The notes: generated by a model from the letters alone, not told the origin. Shown: positions 20,114 to 28,235, numbered from the stretch's first letter. The stretch: DNA of 29,517 bases from CAYZAW01 sp964476505 (GCA_964476505.1 CAYZAW010000030.1:1-29517), one strand, 5' to 3'. Translations and numbers: made by a program.

Positions 20114-21055
20114 TTATTCTTCGCTGTTGCGGAGCGTCAGCCCCAATGCGGACAACTTCTGCTGCACTTCCTCAAGGGACTTGCGCCCGAGGTTCCGCAC
20201 CTTCATCATTTCTTCTTCGTTGCGCTGCACCAGCTCGTCGACGGTGTTGATGCCGGCGCGCTTGAGGCAGTTATAGGAGCGGACGGAAAGATCCAGTTCC
20301 TCAATGGTCATCTCCAGAATCTTCTCTTTCTTGTCCTCTTCCTTCTCCACCATGATTTCTACACCCTGCACATGCTCCGTTAGGTCAACAAACAGAGACA
20401 GATGCTCGGTCAAGATCTTGGCGGCTAGGCTGGCCGCTTCCTCCGGCTTGATGCTGCCGGACGTCCAGACCTCCAACGTCAGCTTGTCGAAGTCCGTATT
20501 CTCGCCTACGCGGGTATCGGACACCACAAAGTTGACCTTGTTGATGGGCGTAAAGATGCTATCCACGGCGATCTCGCCAATGGGCATCCCCGGACGCTTG
20601 TTGCGCTCGGCGGATACATACCCGCGCCCGCGCTCCAGCATGATCTCCATGTACAGGCGAGCGCCTGCGCCCACCGTTGCAATGTGCAGATCGGGATTGA
20701 TGATCTCCACATCCGCGTCGGGCTGGATATCCGAGGCCTTTACTTCACACTCGCCCTTGGCGTCTATGATGAGCTTCTTCGGTTGATCCGAATACAGCTT
20801 GCAGCACAGCTCCTTCAGGTTGAGTATGATCTCGGTAACGTCTTCTTTAACACCCTCGATGGTAGAGAACTCATGCAGCACGCCGTCGATCTTGACGGAG
20901 GTAACAGCCGCTCCGGGCAGGGAAGAAAGAAGCACGCGGCGAAGGGAGTTGCCCAGCGTAGTGCCAAAGCCCCTCTCCAGAGGCTCCACAACAAACCTGC
21001 CATAGTCGCTTCGCGTTTCCACGCATTCGATCTTGGGCCTTTCGATTTCTATCAT
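20114..21055 (-). CDS. rpoA: DNA-directed RNA polymerase subunit alpha
   Basis: Dimer that nucleates RNA polymerase assembly. 313 residues. The N-terminal domain (1 to about 230) has FVVEPLERGFGTTLGNSLRRVLLSSLPGAA, the classical assembly motif, and the C-terminal domain (about 245-313) has IEELDLSVRSYNCLKRAGINTVDEL and VRNLGRKSLEEVQQKL, the helix-hairpin-helix fold that contacts UP-element DNA and activators. A charged linker (EKEEDKKEK) joins them. It lies between rpsD and rplQ, the usual alpha-operon order. Confidence 0.99.
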   Translation of the reverse strand: MIEIERPKIECVETRSDYGRFVVEPLERGFGTTLGNSLRRVLLSSLPGAAVTSVKIDGVLHEFSTIEGVKEDVTEIILNLKELCCKLYSDQPKKLIIDAKGECEVKASDIQPDADVEIINPDLHIATVGAGARLYMEIMLERGRGYVSAERNKRPGMPIGEIAVDSIFTPINKVNFVVSDTRVGENTDFDKLTLEVWTSGSIKPEEAASLAAKILTEHLSLFVDLTEHVQGVEIMVEKEEDKKEKILEMTIEELDLSVRSYNCLKRAGINTVDELVQRNEEEMMKVRNLGRKSLEEVQQKLSALGLTLRNSEE

Positions 21056-21103
21056 GTATTACCCTCCTTCATCTACGGATTGATACATGCACCTTACCAC
21101 CTA

Positions 21104-21730
21104 TTACCTAGAGTAGTACTCGACGATGAGATGCTCTTCAACAGTCAGATCGATGTCATCGCGCTGCGGCATGGCAGCAACCTTACCGGACAGGTTCTCT
21201 GCGTCCAGCTCAAGCCACTTGGGAACCAGCTTGGAAGAACCTTCCTCGCGGAGGGTCTTGAAGTTAGGCATATCCTTGGAGCTTTCGCGAACGGTGATCA
21301 CGTCGCCCTGCTTGACTAAGTAAGAAGCGATATCAACCTTTTTGCCGTTGACGCGGAAGTGACCGTGGGTCACCAACTGACGCGCCATAGGACGGGACTC
21401 GCCCATGCCCAAACGGTACACAACGTTGTCCAGCCTGCGCTCTAAGAGGCAAAGCATGTTCTCGCCGGTAACGCCGCGCATATTGGCAGCCATTTCATAG
21501 TATTTCCTGAATTGGGATTCTAAAACGCCGTAAGCCCGGCGGCACTTCTGCTTCTCACGAAGCTGGATGCCGTACTCGCTCTGCTTTCTGCGGCCCTGCC
21601 CATGCTGTCCGGGAGGGGTGGCGCGCTTGATCACCGCGCACTTGGCGCTGTAGCAGCGGTCGCCCTTTAAAAACAGTTTGGTGCCTTCGCGGCGGCAAAG
21701 CCTGCAAACGGATTCTGTATATCTAGCCAT
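21104..21730 (-). CDS. rpsD: 30S ribosomal protein S4, zinc-binding type
   Basis: Primary 16S rRNA-binding protein that starts 30S assembly and, in several bacteria, represses its own operon by binding the mRNA leader. 208 residues. C9, C12, C26 and C31 form the N-terminal zinc site. The S4 RNA-binding domain (about 98-160) contains RLDNVVYRLGMGESRPMARQLVTHGHFRVNG. In Bacillus subtilis rpsD stands apart from this operon; here it is inside it, as in E. coli and many clostridia, which makes S4 autoregulation through the rpsM leader plausible. Confidence 0.98.
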   Translation of the reverse strand: MARYTESVCRLCRREGTKLFLKGDRCYSAKCAVIKRATPPGQHGQGRRKQSEYGIQLREKQKCRRAYGVLESQFRKYYEMAANMRGVTGENMLCLLERRLDNVVYRLGMGESRPMARQLVTHGHFRVNGKKVDIASYLVKQGDVITVRESSKDMPNFKTLREEGSSKLVPKWLELDAENLSGKVAAMPQRDDIDLTVEEHLIVEYYSR

Positions 21731-21744
21731 ATCGGTTTGCCTCC

Positions 21745-22146
21745 TTAAACTCTTCTGCGCTTCGGCGGACGGCAGCCGTTATGGGGAATCGGCGTAACGT
21801 CCTTGATCATGTTGACTTCCAGCCCAGCGGTCTGTAAAGCGCGGATCGCAGCTTCACGGCCGGAGCCGGGGCCCTTTACATACACCTCAACGGTACGAAG
21901 CCCATGCTCCATGGCGGCCTTCGCGGCAGCTTCCGCCGCCATCTGCGCCGCAAAAGGAGTGCTCTTGCGGGAACCGCGGAAGCCCAGCCCGCCGGAGGAG
22001 GACCAAGAAATCGCGTTGCCCTGCAAGTCCGTGATGGTAACCATCGTATTGTTGAAGGAGGAGCGGATATGCGCAGCACCGCGCTCGATGTTCTTCTTCT
22101 CGCGGCGTTTCCGCGTGCCGGTCTTTTTAATATTGCCCTTAGCCAT
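21745..22146 (-). CDS. rpsK: 30S ribosomal protein S11
   Basis: Platform protein of the small subunit contacting the mRNA exit region. 133 residues, normal length. Conserved segments: AHIRSSFNNTMVTITDLQGNAISWSSSG, GSRKSTPFAAQMAAEAAAKAA, VKGPGSGREAAIRALQ and the C-terminal TPIPHNGCRPPKRRRV. It lies 14 bases after rpsM and 14 before rpsD, each with a good ribosome binding site. Confidence 0.98.
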   Translation of the reverse strand: MAKGNIKKTGTRKRREKKNIERGAAHIRSSFNNTMVTITDLQGNAISWSSSGGLGFRGSRKSTPFAAQMAAEAAAKAAMEHGLRTVEVYVKGPGSGREAAIRALQTAGLEVNMIKDVTPIPHNGCRPPKRRRV

Positions 22147-22160
22147 TTACGCTTACCTCC

Positions 22161-22529
22161 TTACTTTTTCTTGCCGCCCATGGTGCGTTTGGGACCCTTG
22201 CGGGTACGGGCGTTCTGCTTGGTGCTCTGTCCGCGAACGGGCAGACCCTTGCGATGACGCACACCACGGTAGCAGCCGATCTCGATCAGCCGCTTGATGT
22301 TCATGGATGTTTCACGACGCAGGTCGCCCTCGACCTTTACGTTGTGGTCAATATACTCACGAAGCTTGTTCACGTCTGCTTCGGAGAGATCGCGCACGCG
22401 AATGTCGGGATCGACACCGCACGCGGTCACGATGCTTGTTGCGGTCTTGCGGCCAATACCGAATATGTAGGTCAGGCCGATCTCGACGCGCTTGTCTCTG
22501 GGCAGGTCTACACCAGAAATACGTGCCAT
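22161..22529 (-). CDS. rpsM: 30S ribosomal protein S13
   Basis: Head protein of the small subunit that forms bridges to the large subunit and contacts P-site tRNA. 122 residues. Standard motifs: ARISGVDLPRDKRVEIGLTYIFGIG, the helix-hairpin region, and the basic tail GLPVRGQSTKQNARTRKGPKRTMGGKKK. It has a strong AGGAGGTG ribosome binding site. It follows rpmJ after an unusually long, structured gap of 219 bases, so it may start a separately regulated alpha-operon transcript. Confidence 0.98.
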   Translation of the reverse strand: MARISGVDLPRDKRVEIGLTYIFGIGRKTATSIVTACGVDPDIRVRDLSEADVNKLREYIDHNVKVEGDLRRETSMNIKRLIEIGCYRGVRHRKGLPVRGQSTKQNARTRKGPKRTMGGKKK

Positions 22530-22573
22530 AAGAGTACTACACCTCCTGTAATATTTGAACCTGTGTATTGCAT

Positions 22574-22649
22574 CCGCCGGAAAAGTACGGTTGCCCGTAC
22601 CAGCCGCTCCGGCGGTGATTTTCGTTCCGCTAAAACAATGTTTCAGCGG
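22574..22649 (-). ncRNA. Structured RNA leader upstream of rpsM (candidate ribosomal-protein autoregulatory element)
   Basis: Two adjacent stems on the transcribed strand. The first (22649-22627) is CCGCT-G-AAAC-ATT-GTTT-T-AGCGG. The second (22615-22574) has an 8-bp outer stem CCGCCGGA/TCCGGCGG, an asymmetric internal loop, and an inner 6-bp stem GTACGG/CCGTAC capped by GCAA, a GNRA tetraloop. Further upstream are a GAACG/CGTTC stem and a nested AACCC/GGGTT stem. None is followed by a T-run, so this is not a terminator. The position matches the S4-controlled leader of the E. coli alpha operon; identity with any known family is not shown. Confidence 0.55.
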
Positions 22650-22697
22650 GGTTTGGCGGAGCTAAGAACGTACACGCCGTTCTTGCCCACGATTGAA

Positions 22698-22727
22698 AGC
22701 ATAACCCGCAGGGGTGGTTTTAATCAA
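22698..22727 (-). promoter_or_regulatory. Possible internal promoter before rpsM
   Basis: On the minus strand TTGATT (22727-22722), an 18-base spacer and TATGCT (22703-22698). Each box matches consensus at four of six positions. It would start transcription just before the structured leader. Confidence 0.35.
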
Positions 22728-22748
22728 CCGCCTCTTTGGGTTTGGCGC

Positions 22749-22862
22749 TTAGCCCTGCTTTTGCTTGTGCTTGGGGTTCTCGCAGATGATCATCACGCGG
22801 CCCTTGCGCTTGATAATCTTGCACTTTTCGCACATGGGTTTCACGGAAGGCCGAACTTTCAT
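22749..22862 (-). CDS. rpmJ: 50S ribosomal protein L36, zinc type
   Basis: 37-residue protein, the smallest of the ribosome. Translation from the ATG at 22862 gives MKVRPSVKPMCEKCKIIKRK followed by GRVMIICENPKHKQKQG. C11, C14, C27 and H32 are the zinc ligands. It has an AAGGAGG ribosome binding site 33 bases after infA, the standard order in Bacillota. Confidence 0.97.
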   Translation of the reverse strand: MKVRPSVKPMCEKCKIIKRKGRVMIICENPKHKQKQG

Positions 22863-22895
22863 GAGATTATACCTCCTTCGCTTTACGCAACTTGT

Positions 22896-23117
22896 TTAAC
22901 TCTTTGCGCGCCAGGTGATACGCCCGCGCGACAAGTCATAGGGGGACAGCTCCACTGTCACCTTATCTCCCGGCAGGATGCGGATGAAGTTCATCCTCAG
23001 CTTACCGGAGATGTGGGCCAAAATTTTATGGCCGTTTTCCAACTCTACCTCAAACATGGCGTTCGGGAACGAGTCCGAAACCACACCTTGTACTTCAATG
23101 ACGTCCGTTTTAGACAA
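22896..23117 (-). CDS. infA: Translation initiation factor IF-1
   Basis: Binds the A site of the 30S subunit during initiation. 73 residues, one OB-fold (S1-like) domain: MSKTDVIEVQGVVSDSFPNAMFEVELENG, then HKILAHISGKLRMNFIRILPGDKVTVELSPYDLSRGRITWR. It lies between the KOW protein gene and rpmJ, 11 bases after the former. Confidence 0.98.
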   Translation of the reverse strand: MSKTDVIEVQGVVSDSFPNAMFEVELENGHKILAHISGKLRMNFIRILPGDKVTVELSPYDLSRGRITWRAKS

Positions 23118-23128
23118 GCTATCCCTCC

Positions 23129-23422
23129 TTAGCTTTCCTGTTCGGGATTATAGCCCAGGCTTTTCAGGCAATTCCTGATCTCCGCATCGAAGATCGGTTT
23201 GTCCTCCTTGAGCTTTTCCCTGATGCTTTCCGCACACGCGGGTTCCACACGAAGATGCTTCAGCTTCTTCTTTTTAGGCTTTGCCAGCTTCCGCAGGCAC
23301 CCGTCAACGATGAACACATGTTCCTCGTCCGCAGCACCTGTGATCAAAAAGGCTCTGCCTGCATCCCGGCCTGCCCGGCTGATCGCCACGCGGCCCAGAT
23401 GTTCCATTGGGTTGTCGCTCAT
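23129..23422 (-). CDS. KOW-domain RNA-binding protein
   Basis: 97-residue basic protein. The first 45 residues form a KOW/L14e-type beta-barrel motif (GRVAISRAGRDAGRAFLITGAADEEHVFIVDG), followed by a lysine-rich stretch (KPKKKKLKHLR) and an acidic helical tail. Proteins like this lie between map and infA in many Clostridia and Bacillales and are annotated as KOW domain or L14E/L6E-like RNA-binding proteins; their function is not established. The start overlaps the map stop as ATGA, indicating coupled translation with a ribosome-linked enzyme. A ribosome-associated role is inferred from location and fold. Confidence 0.87.
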   Translation of the reverse strand: MSDNPMEHLGRVAISRAGRDAGRAFLITGAADEEHVFIVDGCLRKLAKPKKKKLKHLRVEPACAESIREKLKEDKPIFDAEIRNCLKSLGYNPEQES

Positions 23423-24180
23423 GATACTCCCTCCATTGCGGAAAGCGTCAGGATCTCCGGTTCGCCGTCCGTGATGGCTATGGTGTTCTCATAGTGGGCG
23501 GACGGTTTCCCGTCCTGCGTGACCACCGTCCAGCCGTCAGGCTTGAAGGTGATCTTCTCCGTGCCCAGATTGATCATGGGTTCTACCGCGATGGTCATGC
23601 CCCGCACCAGCCGGATGCCGTGCCCCGGGTGCCCGTAATTGGGAACGTCCGGCGGCTCATGCATGTTGCGGCCGATGCCGTGACCGATCATCTCCCGTAC
23701 GACCCCGTAGCCGTGAGACTCCGCATGAGCCTGTATGGCTGCGGAAATGTCGAACAGGCGATTGCCCTCTCTGGCATAGCGTATGCCTTCAAAGAAGCTT
23801 TCCCGCGTGACCCGTACTAGGTCTTGTACCTCCTGCGGCACATTTCCGATAAGGAAGGTTCTTGCCGCATCTCCGTGCCAGCCGTTTAAGATTGCTCCTA
23901 CGTCTACGCTGAGAATGTCTCCATCCTGCAGGCGGTAGTCGCCGGGAATGCCATGTACGACCTGCTCGTTGACCGAGGTGCAGATGCTTGCGGGGTACCC
24001 GCGGTAATGCAGGAAGGAGGCCGTTGCATTGCGGCTTTTGATCAGGTCTGCCGCTGCGCTGTCTAGCTCCTTGGTGGTTACGCCAACCTTCGCCAGCGTG
24101 CCCATGGTGCACAGTACCTCTTCCACGATGCGGCCTGCGGCGCGCATCTTTTCAACTTCCGCCGGTGTTTTGATCGTCAT
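23419..24180 (-). CDS. map: Methionine aminopeptidase, type I
   Basis: Removes the N-terminal methionine from new proteins after deformylation. 253 residues, the standard type Ia size. Metal ligands D93 (SVDVG), D104 (WHGDAARTF), H167 (GHGIGRNMHEPP), E200 (AVEPM) and E231 (HYENTIAI), plus the substrate-binding H76 (HGIP). It starts 11 bases after adk and overlaps the KOW protein gene at its end. Confidence 0.98.
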   Translation of the reverse strand: MTIKTPAEVEKMRAAGRIVEEVLCTMGTLAKVGVTTKELDSAAADLIKSRNATASFLHYRGYPASICTSVNEQVVHGIPGDYRLQDGDILSVDVGAILNGWHGDAARTFLIGNVPQEVQDLVRVTRESFFEGIRYAREGNRLFDISAAIQAHAESHGYGVVREMIGHGIGRNMHEPPDVPNYGHPGHGIRLVRGMTIAVEPMINLGTEKITFKPDGWTVVTQDGKPSAHYENTIAITDGEPEILTLSAMEGVS

Positions 24181-24191
24181 GCTGCCGCCCC

Positions 24192-24809
24192 TTAGCCCAA
24201 CCGGGCCACGATGGCGTTTAGCACCGTGTCGATGGGTTGATCCCCATCAACGGTAAACAGCATGTCGCGTGCCTGATAGTAGTCGATCAGCGGCTGGGTC
24301 TGCGCTTCGTAGACCTTTAACCGGTTTTCCACCGTTTCGGCTTTATCGTCGTCCCGCTGATACAAGGCCGCGCCGCACTTTTGGCATTTGGTATCCGCAT
24401 AAGTGGATACGTGATACGCCGCGCCGCAATCCGGGCACATGCGTCTGCCGCTGATACGCGCCACCAGCTTGTCAAAGGGAACGTCGATGTTGACCACACA
24501 GTCTACCGTGGCGAATTCCGCCAGCGCGTCCGCCTGCGCCGTGGTGCGAGGGAAGCCGTCTAACAGATAGCCCTTCTCGCAGTCCGGCTGCTTGATGCGT
24601 TCCTTGACCATGTCAATGATCACGCTGTCCGGTACCAGCTCGCCGCGATCGATATAGCCTTGCGCCGCAACGCCCAAAGGCGTTTTTGCGCGGCGCTCGG
24701 CTCTGAGCATATCCCCGGTGGAGATATGCGCCATCTCATACCGGCTGCACAGGCGCTCGGCCTGTGTGCCCTTGCCCGCGCCCGGCGGGCCTAACAGGAT
24801 CAGCTTCAT
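24192..24809 (-). CDS. adk: Adenylate kinase, zinc LID type
   Basis: Interconverts ATP plus AMP and two ADP. 205 residues. P-loop GPPGAGKGT (7-15), the AMP-binding HISTGDMLR (28-36), DGFPRT (84-89) and a LID with C125, C128, C142 and C145, the four-cysteine zinc form usual in Gram-positive bacteria. About ten residues shorter than Bacillus adenylate kinase, mainly near the C-terminus. It sits between secY and map in the classic spc order. Confidence 0.98.
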   Translation of the reverse strand: MKLILLGPPGAGKGTQAERLCSRYEMAHISTGDMLRAERRAKTPLGVAAQGYIDRGELVPDSVIIDMVKERIKQPDCEKGYLLDGFPRTTAQADALAEFATVDCVVNIDVPFDKLVARISGRRMCPDCGAAYHVSTYADTKCQKCGAALYQRDDDKAETVENRLKVYEAQTQPLIDYYQARDMLFTVDGDQPIDTVLNAIVARLG

Positions 24810-24820
24810 TCTTGCGCTCC

Positions 24821-26086
24821 TTAGCTCAGGAAGCCCTTATAGTGGCGCATGAGCATCTGGGACTCCAGCTGTTCCATGCATTCCAGCGCAACGCTTACCA
24901 TGATCAGGATACTGGTAGGCCCGAAGGGGCTGGAAATCTTAAAGGCGTCTAAGAGCAGGTTCGGGATGATCGCGATGACCGACAGGAACAGCGCGCCGAA
25001 CAGAGTCAGACGGCTGGAAATACGGCCAAGGTAATCGCTGGTGGGCTTACCGGGGCGAATGCCCGGGATAAAGCCGCCGTACTGCTGCAAATTCTTGGAC
25101 ATCTCAATGGGATTGAAGGAGATGGCCGTGTAGAAGTACGCAAACGCGATGATCAACAGCGCGTAGAACAGATAGTACACGAACGTTCCCGTATACAGAT
25201 ACTGTACCCAGAACTTGGAGAAGCCGCCCTGCAGCTGAGGATCCACGATCTGGATGATCATCATGGGGAACTGGGTAATGGTCATTGCGAAAATCAGCGG
25301 CATAACGCCGTTGGCGTTGGCCTTCATGGGGATGTGGGTGGACTGACCGCCGTACATCTTCCGGCCTACAACCTTTTTCGCATACTGTACCGGTACTTTA
25401 CGCACACCTTCGCTTACATATACCACCAATGCGATCACGCCGAACACCAGAACCAGCAGGATGGGCAGCAGCCACCAGGACAGTGCGCCGTCTGCAAAAC
25501 TCTTGCCAAGGCTGATGACCGTGGTGGGGATCTGGGAAGCGATGGAAGCGAATATCAGCATGGAAATACCGTTGCCGATGCCGTTTTCCGTGATGCGCTC
25601 GCCCAACCACATGAGGAAGGCAGTACCTGCCGTTGCCACGATGCCGATGGTGACATAGGTGAACAGCCCGGGGTTGTGCACCGCCGTGGGCCCTAAGCCC
25701 AGGATGATGCCAACGGACTGCACCAGCGCCAAGCCGATGCCCGTGAAGCGGGTAATGCGCTCGATCTTTTTCCGACCGTCATCTTCCTTGGAAAGCCGCT
25801 CCAACGCCGGGATGGCGATGGTCAGCAGCTGGATGATGATGGATGCGGTGATGTAAGGCGAAATACCCATCGCGAAGATGGTGTATTGCGCAAAGCTGCC
25901 GCCGGACAACAGGTTCAGAAAGCCCAGCACATCGTATTCGCCGGTGATGGCGGCAATGGCTTCCGCGTTCACGCCCGGAATGGGGATGAAGCAGCCAAGC
26001 CGGTAGATCACAATCAGCAGCCCGGTATACAGGAGCTTCTTGCGAATGTCCGGTATTTTGAATGCGTTGACCAGTGTTTTGAACAT
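24821..26086 (-). CDS. secY: Protein translocase subunit SecY
   Basis: Channel of the Sec translocon in the cytoplasmic membrane, working with SecE, SecG and SecA. 421 residues with ten hydrophobic helices. Conserved parts: KKLLYTGLLIVIYRLGCFIPIPGV (first helix), FAMGISPYITASIIIQLL (plug and second helix region), the loop with RITRFTG, and FNPIEMSKNLQQYGGFIPGIRPG in the cytosolic loop before the last helices. The start ATG overlaps the rplO stop by one base (TAATG). Confidence 0.98.
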   Translation of the reverse strand: MFKTLVNAFKIPDIRKKLLYTGLLIVIYRLGCFIPIPGVNAEAIAAITGEYDVLGFLNLLSGGSFAQYTIFAMGISPYITASIIIQLLTIAIPALERLSKEDDGRKKIERITRFTGIGLALVQSVGIILGLGPTAVHNPGLFTYVTIGIVATAGTAFLMWLGERITENGIGNGISMLIFASIASQIPTTVISLGKSFADGALSWWLLPILLVLVFGVIALVVYVSEGVRKVPVQYAKKVVGRKMYGGQSTHIPMKANANGVMPLIFAMTITQFPMMIIQIVDPQLQGGFSKFWVQYLYTGTFVYYLFYALLIIAFAYFYTAISFNPIEMSKNLQQYGGFIPGIRPGKPTSDYLGRISSRLTLFGALFLSVIAIIPNLLLDAFKISSPFGPTSILIMVSVALECMEQLESQMLMRHYKGFLS

Positions 26087-26529
26087 TACTCCGTCACCTC
26101 GGCACTTCCGCCGACTGCTTCAATGGCCTTCTTCGCCGATTCGGAGAATTTTGCCGCTTTCACAGTGAGCTTTTTGGTGAGCGCACCGCGCCCGAGAACC
26201 TTCAGTCCGTCTTTCTCGATCTTGCTGACGATACCCTCGGCTTTCAGCAGTTCTGCCGTGACTTCGGTGCCGTTATCCAAACGCTCCAGATCGGAAATGT
26301 TGATGACGGTATACTCTTTTGCAAAGATGTTGGTAAAGCCGCGCTTGGGCAAGCGGCGGGCCAGAGGCATCTGACCGCCTTCAAAGCCGTTCTTCTTGCT
26401 GCCGCTGCGGGCCTTTTGACCCTTGTGGCCCTTCGTGGAGGTTTTACCCATGCCACTGCCGGAGCCGCGGCCAACGCGCTTGGGCGCTTGGGTGGAACCG
26501 GCGACGGGCTGTAACTCATGCAATTTCAT
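26086..26529 (-). CDS. rplO: 50S ribosomal protein L15
   Basis: Large-subunit assembly protein. 147 residues. The basic, glycine-rich N-terminal extension (RVGRGSGSGMGKTSTKGHKGQKARSG) that threads into 23S rRNA, then GFEGGQMPLARRLPKRGFTN and the C-terminal globular domain with VLGRGALTKKLTVKAAKFSESA. It follows rpmD by 17 bases and overlaps the secY start. Confidence 0.97.
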   Translation of the reverse strand: MKLHELQPVAGSTQAPKRVGRGSGSGMGKTSTKGHKGQKARSGSKKNGFEGGQMPLARRLPKRGFTNIFAKEYTVINISDLERLDNGTEVTAELLKAEGIVSKIEKDGLKVLGRGALTKKLTVKAAKFSESAKKAIEAVGGSAEVTE

Positions 26530-26546
26530 TGGATGCGTACCTCCCC

Positions 26547-26738
26547 TTAAACTTCTTCAACACGCACAAGGTGTTGCACTTTAAAAATCTTACCGCGCGT
26601 GCAGGCGTTGTCCGGCTGAACGGAGGAGCTGTTGAGCTTATGAAGCCCAAGCGCCACAACCGTTGCCTTTTGATCCTCCAGCGCGCCGATGGTGCTCTTC
26701 ACCAAGGTAACCTTCAGCTGTTTTGCTGCTTTTGCCAT
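26547..26738 (-). CDS. rpmD: 50S ribosomal protein L30
   Basis: 63-residue protein from the ATG at 26738 (MAKAAKQLKVTLVKSTIGAL), normal for bacterial L30. The core LVKSTIG...LGLHKLNSS...GKIFKVQHLVRVEEV is well kept. An ATG at 26762 would add eight residues and run into the rpsE stop; the chosen start has an AAAGGAGCG ribosome binding site. Confidence 0.96.
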   Translation of the reverse strand: MAKAAKQLKVTLVKSTIGALEDQKATVVALGLHKLNSSSVQPDNACTRGKIFKVQHLVRVEEV

Positions 26739-26758
26739 GTTCGTCGCTCCTTTCTGGA

Positions 26759-27265
26759 TCAATCCAAGATCTCTTGGACGGTCTTGCCGCGGAGCTTGGC
26801 AACCTGTTCCACCGTGCGCAGCTGAGAGAGGCCGTTTAAGGTGGCCTTTACACAGTTGGCGGGGTTGTTGGAACCAAAGCTCTTGGTGCGGATGTCTTTG
26901 ATGCCTGCTGCTTCCAGCACTGCACGGGCGGGGCCGCCGGCGATAACGCCGGTACCTTCTTCAGCGGGGAGCATGCGCACATGCCCGCAGGAGAATTTGC
27001 CTTCCACCTGATGGGGAATGGTGGTACCCACGATGGGAACCTCTATCATATGACGCTTTGCGTCTTCCACGCCCTTGCGGACAGCTTCGGGAATTTCAGC
27101 GGCTTTGCCCATACCGACGCCGACCTTGCCGTTTTCGTTGCCAACTACCATCAGCGCGGAAAAGCGGAAGTTACGGCCGCCCTTTACGACCTTCGCAACG
27201 CGGTTGATCGAAACAAGGCGTTCCTTGAACTCGGGGGCTTCCTGCTCGAAACGTTTGTTCTGCAT
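26759..27265 (-). CDS. rpsE: 30S ribosomal protein S5
   Basis: Small-subunit protein important for decoding accuracy. 168 residues. N-terminal double-stranded-RNA-binding-like domain (EFKERLVSINRVAKVVKGGRNFRFSALMVVG) and the ribosomal S5 C-terminal domain (GTGVIAGGPARAVLEAAGI, NPANCVKATLNGLSQLRT). It lies 15 bases after rplR and 20 before rpmD. Confidence 0.98.
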   Translation of the reverse strand: MQNKRFEQEAPEFKERLVSINRVAKVVKGGRNFRFSALMVVGNENGKVGVGMGKAAEIPEAVRKGVEDAKRHMIEVPIVGTTIPHQVEGKFSCGHVRMLPAEEGTGVIAGGPARAVLEAAGIKDIRTKSFGSNNPANCVKATLNGLSQLRTVEQVAKLRGKTVQEILD

Positions 27266-27280
27266 TTTTCTGTTTCCTCC

Positions 27281-27649
27281 TTAGAAGTCCAACCCGGCTT
27301 TACGGGCTCCGTCTGCCACAGCGGCGATACGGCCGGTGTACAGGTAGCCGCCGCGGTCGAACACGACCTTGGTAACGCCCTTTTCCTTGGCGCGTTTGCC
27401 GATGAGCTCACCAACCATGGCAGCTGCCTCCGTCTTGCTCTTGTCGGAAAGCTGCGCCTTGATCTCCGCGTCCAGCGTGGAAGCGGAAGCCAGGGTGTTG
27501 CCGACTTCGTCGTTGATGACCTGGGCATAGATATGGTTGAGGCTGCGATATACGTTCAGGCGGGGACGCTCGGTGGTGCCGGTGATATACGCACGGCTGC
27601 GAACGTGGCGCTTCTGACGCACAGCATTTTTATCGATCTTAGAAATCAT
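27281..27649 (-). CDS. rplR: 50S ribosomal protein L18
   Basis: Binds 5S rRNA. 122 residues, standard. Basic N-terminus (RQKRHVRSRAYITGTTERPRLNVYRS), then HIYAQVINDEVGNTLASASTLD and the C-terminal VVFDRGGYLYTGRIAAVADGARKAGLDF. Located between rplF and rpsE as in most bacteria. Confidence 0.98.
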   Translation of the reverse strand: MISKIDKNAVRQKRHVRSRAYITGTTERPRLNVYRSLNHIYAQVINDEVGNTLASASTLDAEIKAQLSDKSKTEAAAMVGELIGKRAKEKGVTKVVFDRGGYLYTGRIAAVADGARKAGLDF

Positions 27650-27672
27650 CTACTGTCACTCCTTCCTACGCC

Positions 27673-28212
27673 TTACTTGCCTGTCTTGCCTTCCTTGCGG
27701 CGAACGACCTCGTTCTCATAGCGGATGCCCTTGCCCTTGTAAGGCTCCGGCTCGCGGACCGCACGGATGTTGGCAGCAATCTGTCCAACCTTTTGCTTGT
27801 CGATACCGGCAATGACAATTTTGTTGGGCGCCGGCGTAGAGAAGGTGATCCCCTCTATTTTATCGAACTCTACGGGATGGGAGTATCCAACGTTGATGAC
27901 CAGCTTCTCGCCCTGCATCTGTGCGCGATAACCTACGCCCACGATGTCCAGATGCTTTTCGTAGCCCTGGGTCACGCCCACCACCATGTTGTTGATGAGG
28001 GTGCGGGAGAGGCCGTGCAGCGCCCGGTGGCGCTTATCGTCGGAGGGACGGGATACGGTTAAGACGCCGTCCTTCTGCTCGATGATCATTTCGTTGGAGA
28101 TCTGCTCAGTTAATTCCCCTTTGGGGCCTTTCACAGTGACGGTGTTGTTTTCACCGACCGTGATTGTCACTCCGGACACGATACTGACCGGAAGTTTTCC
28201 GATACGAGACAT
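27673..28212 (-). CDS. rplF: 50S ribosomal protein L6
   Basis: Large-subunit protein near the factor-binding site. 179 residues. Two repeated L6 domains: the first begins MSRIGKLPVSIVSGVTITV, the second contains VGVGYRAQMQGEKLVINVGYSHPV and ends with the conserved REPEPYKGKGIRYENEVVRRKEGKTGK. Strong AGGAGGTG ribosome binding site. Confidence 0.98.
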   Translation of the reverse strand: MSRIGKLPVSIVSGVTITVGENNTVTVKGPKGELTEQISNEMIIEQKDGVLTVSRPSDDKRHRALHGLSRTLINNMVVGVTQGYEKHLDIVGVGYRAQMQGEKLVINVGYSHPVEFDKIEGITFSTPAPNKIVIAGIDKQKVGQIAANIRAVREPEPYKGKGIRYENEVVRRKEGKTGK

Positions 28213-28235
28213 TCTTCACACCTCCTGTGAATGAA

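Noticed and set aside
22254..23132. 292-codon open frame on the plus strand
   Set aside because: It crosses rpsM, rpmJ and infA in antisense and is low in recognisable protein features; a shadow of ribosomal genes.
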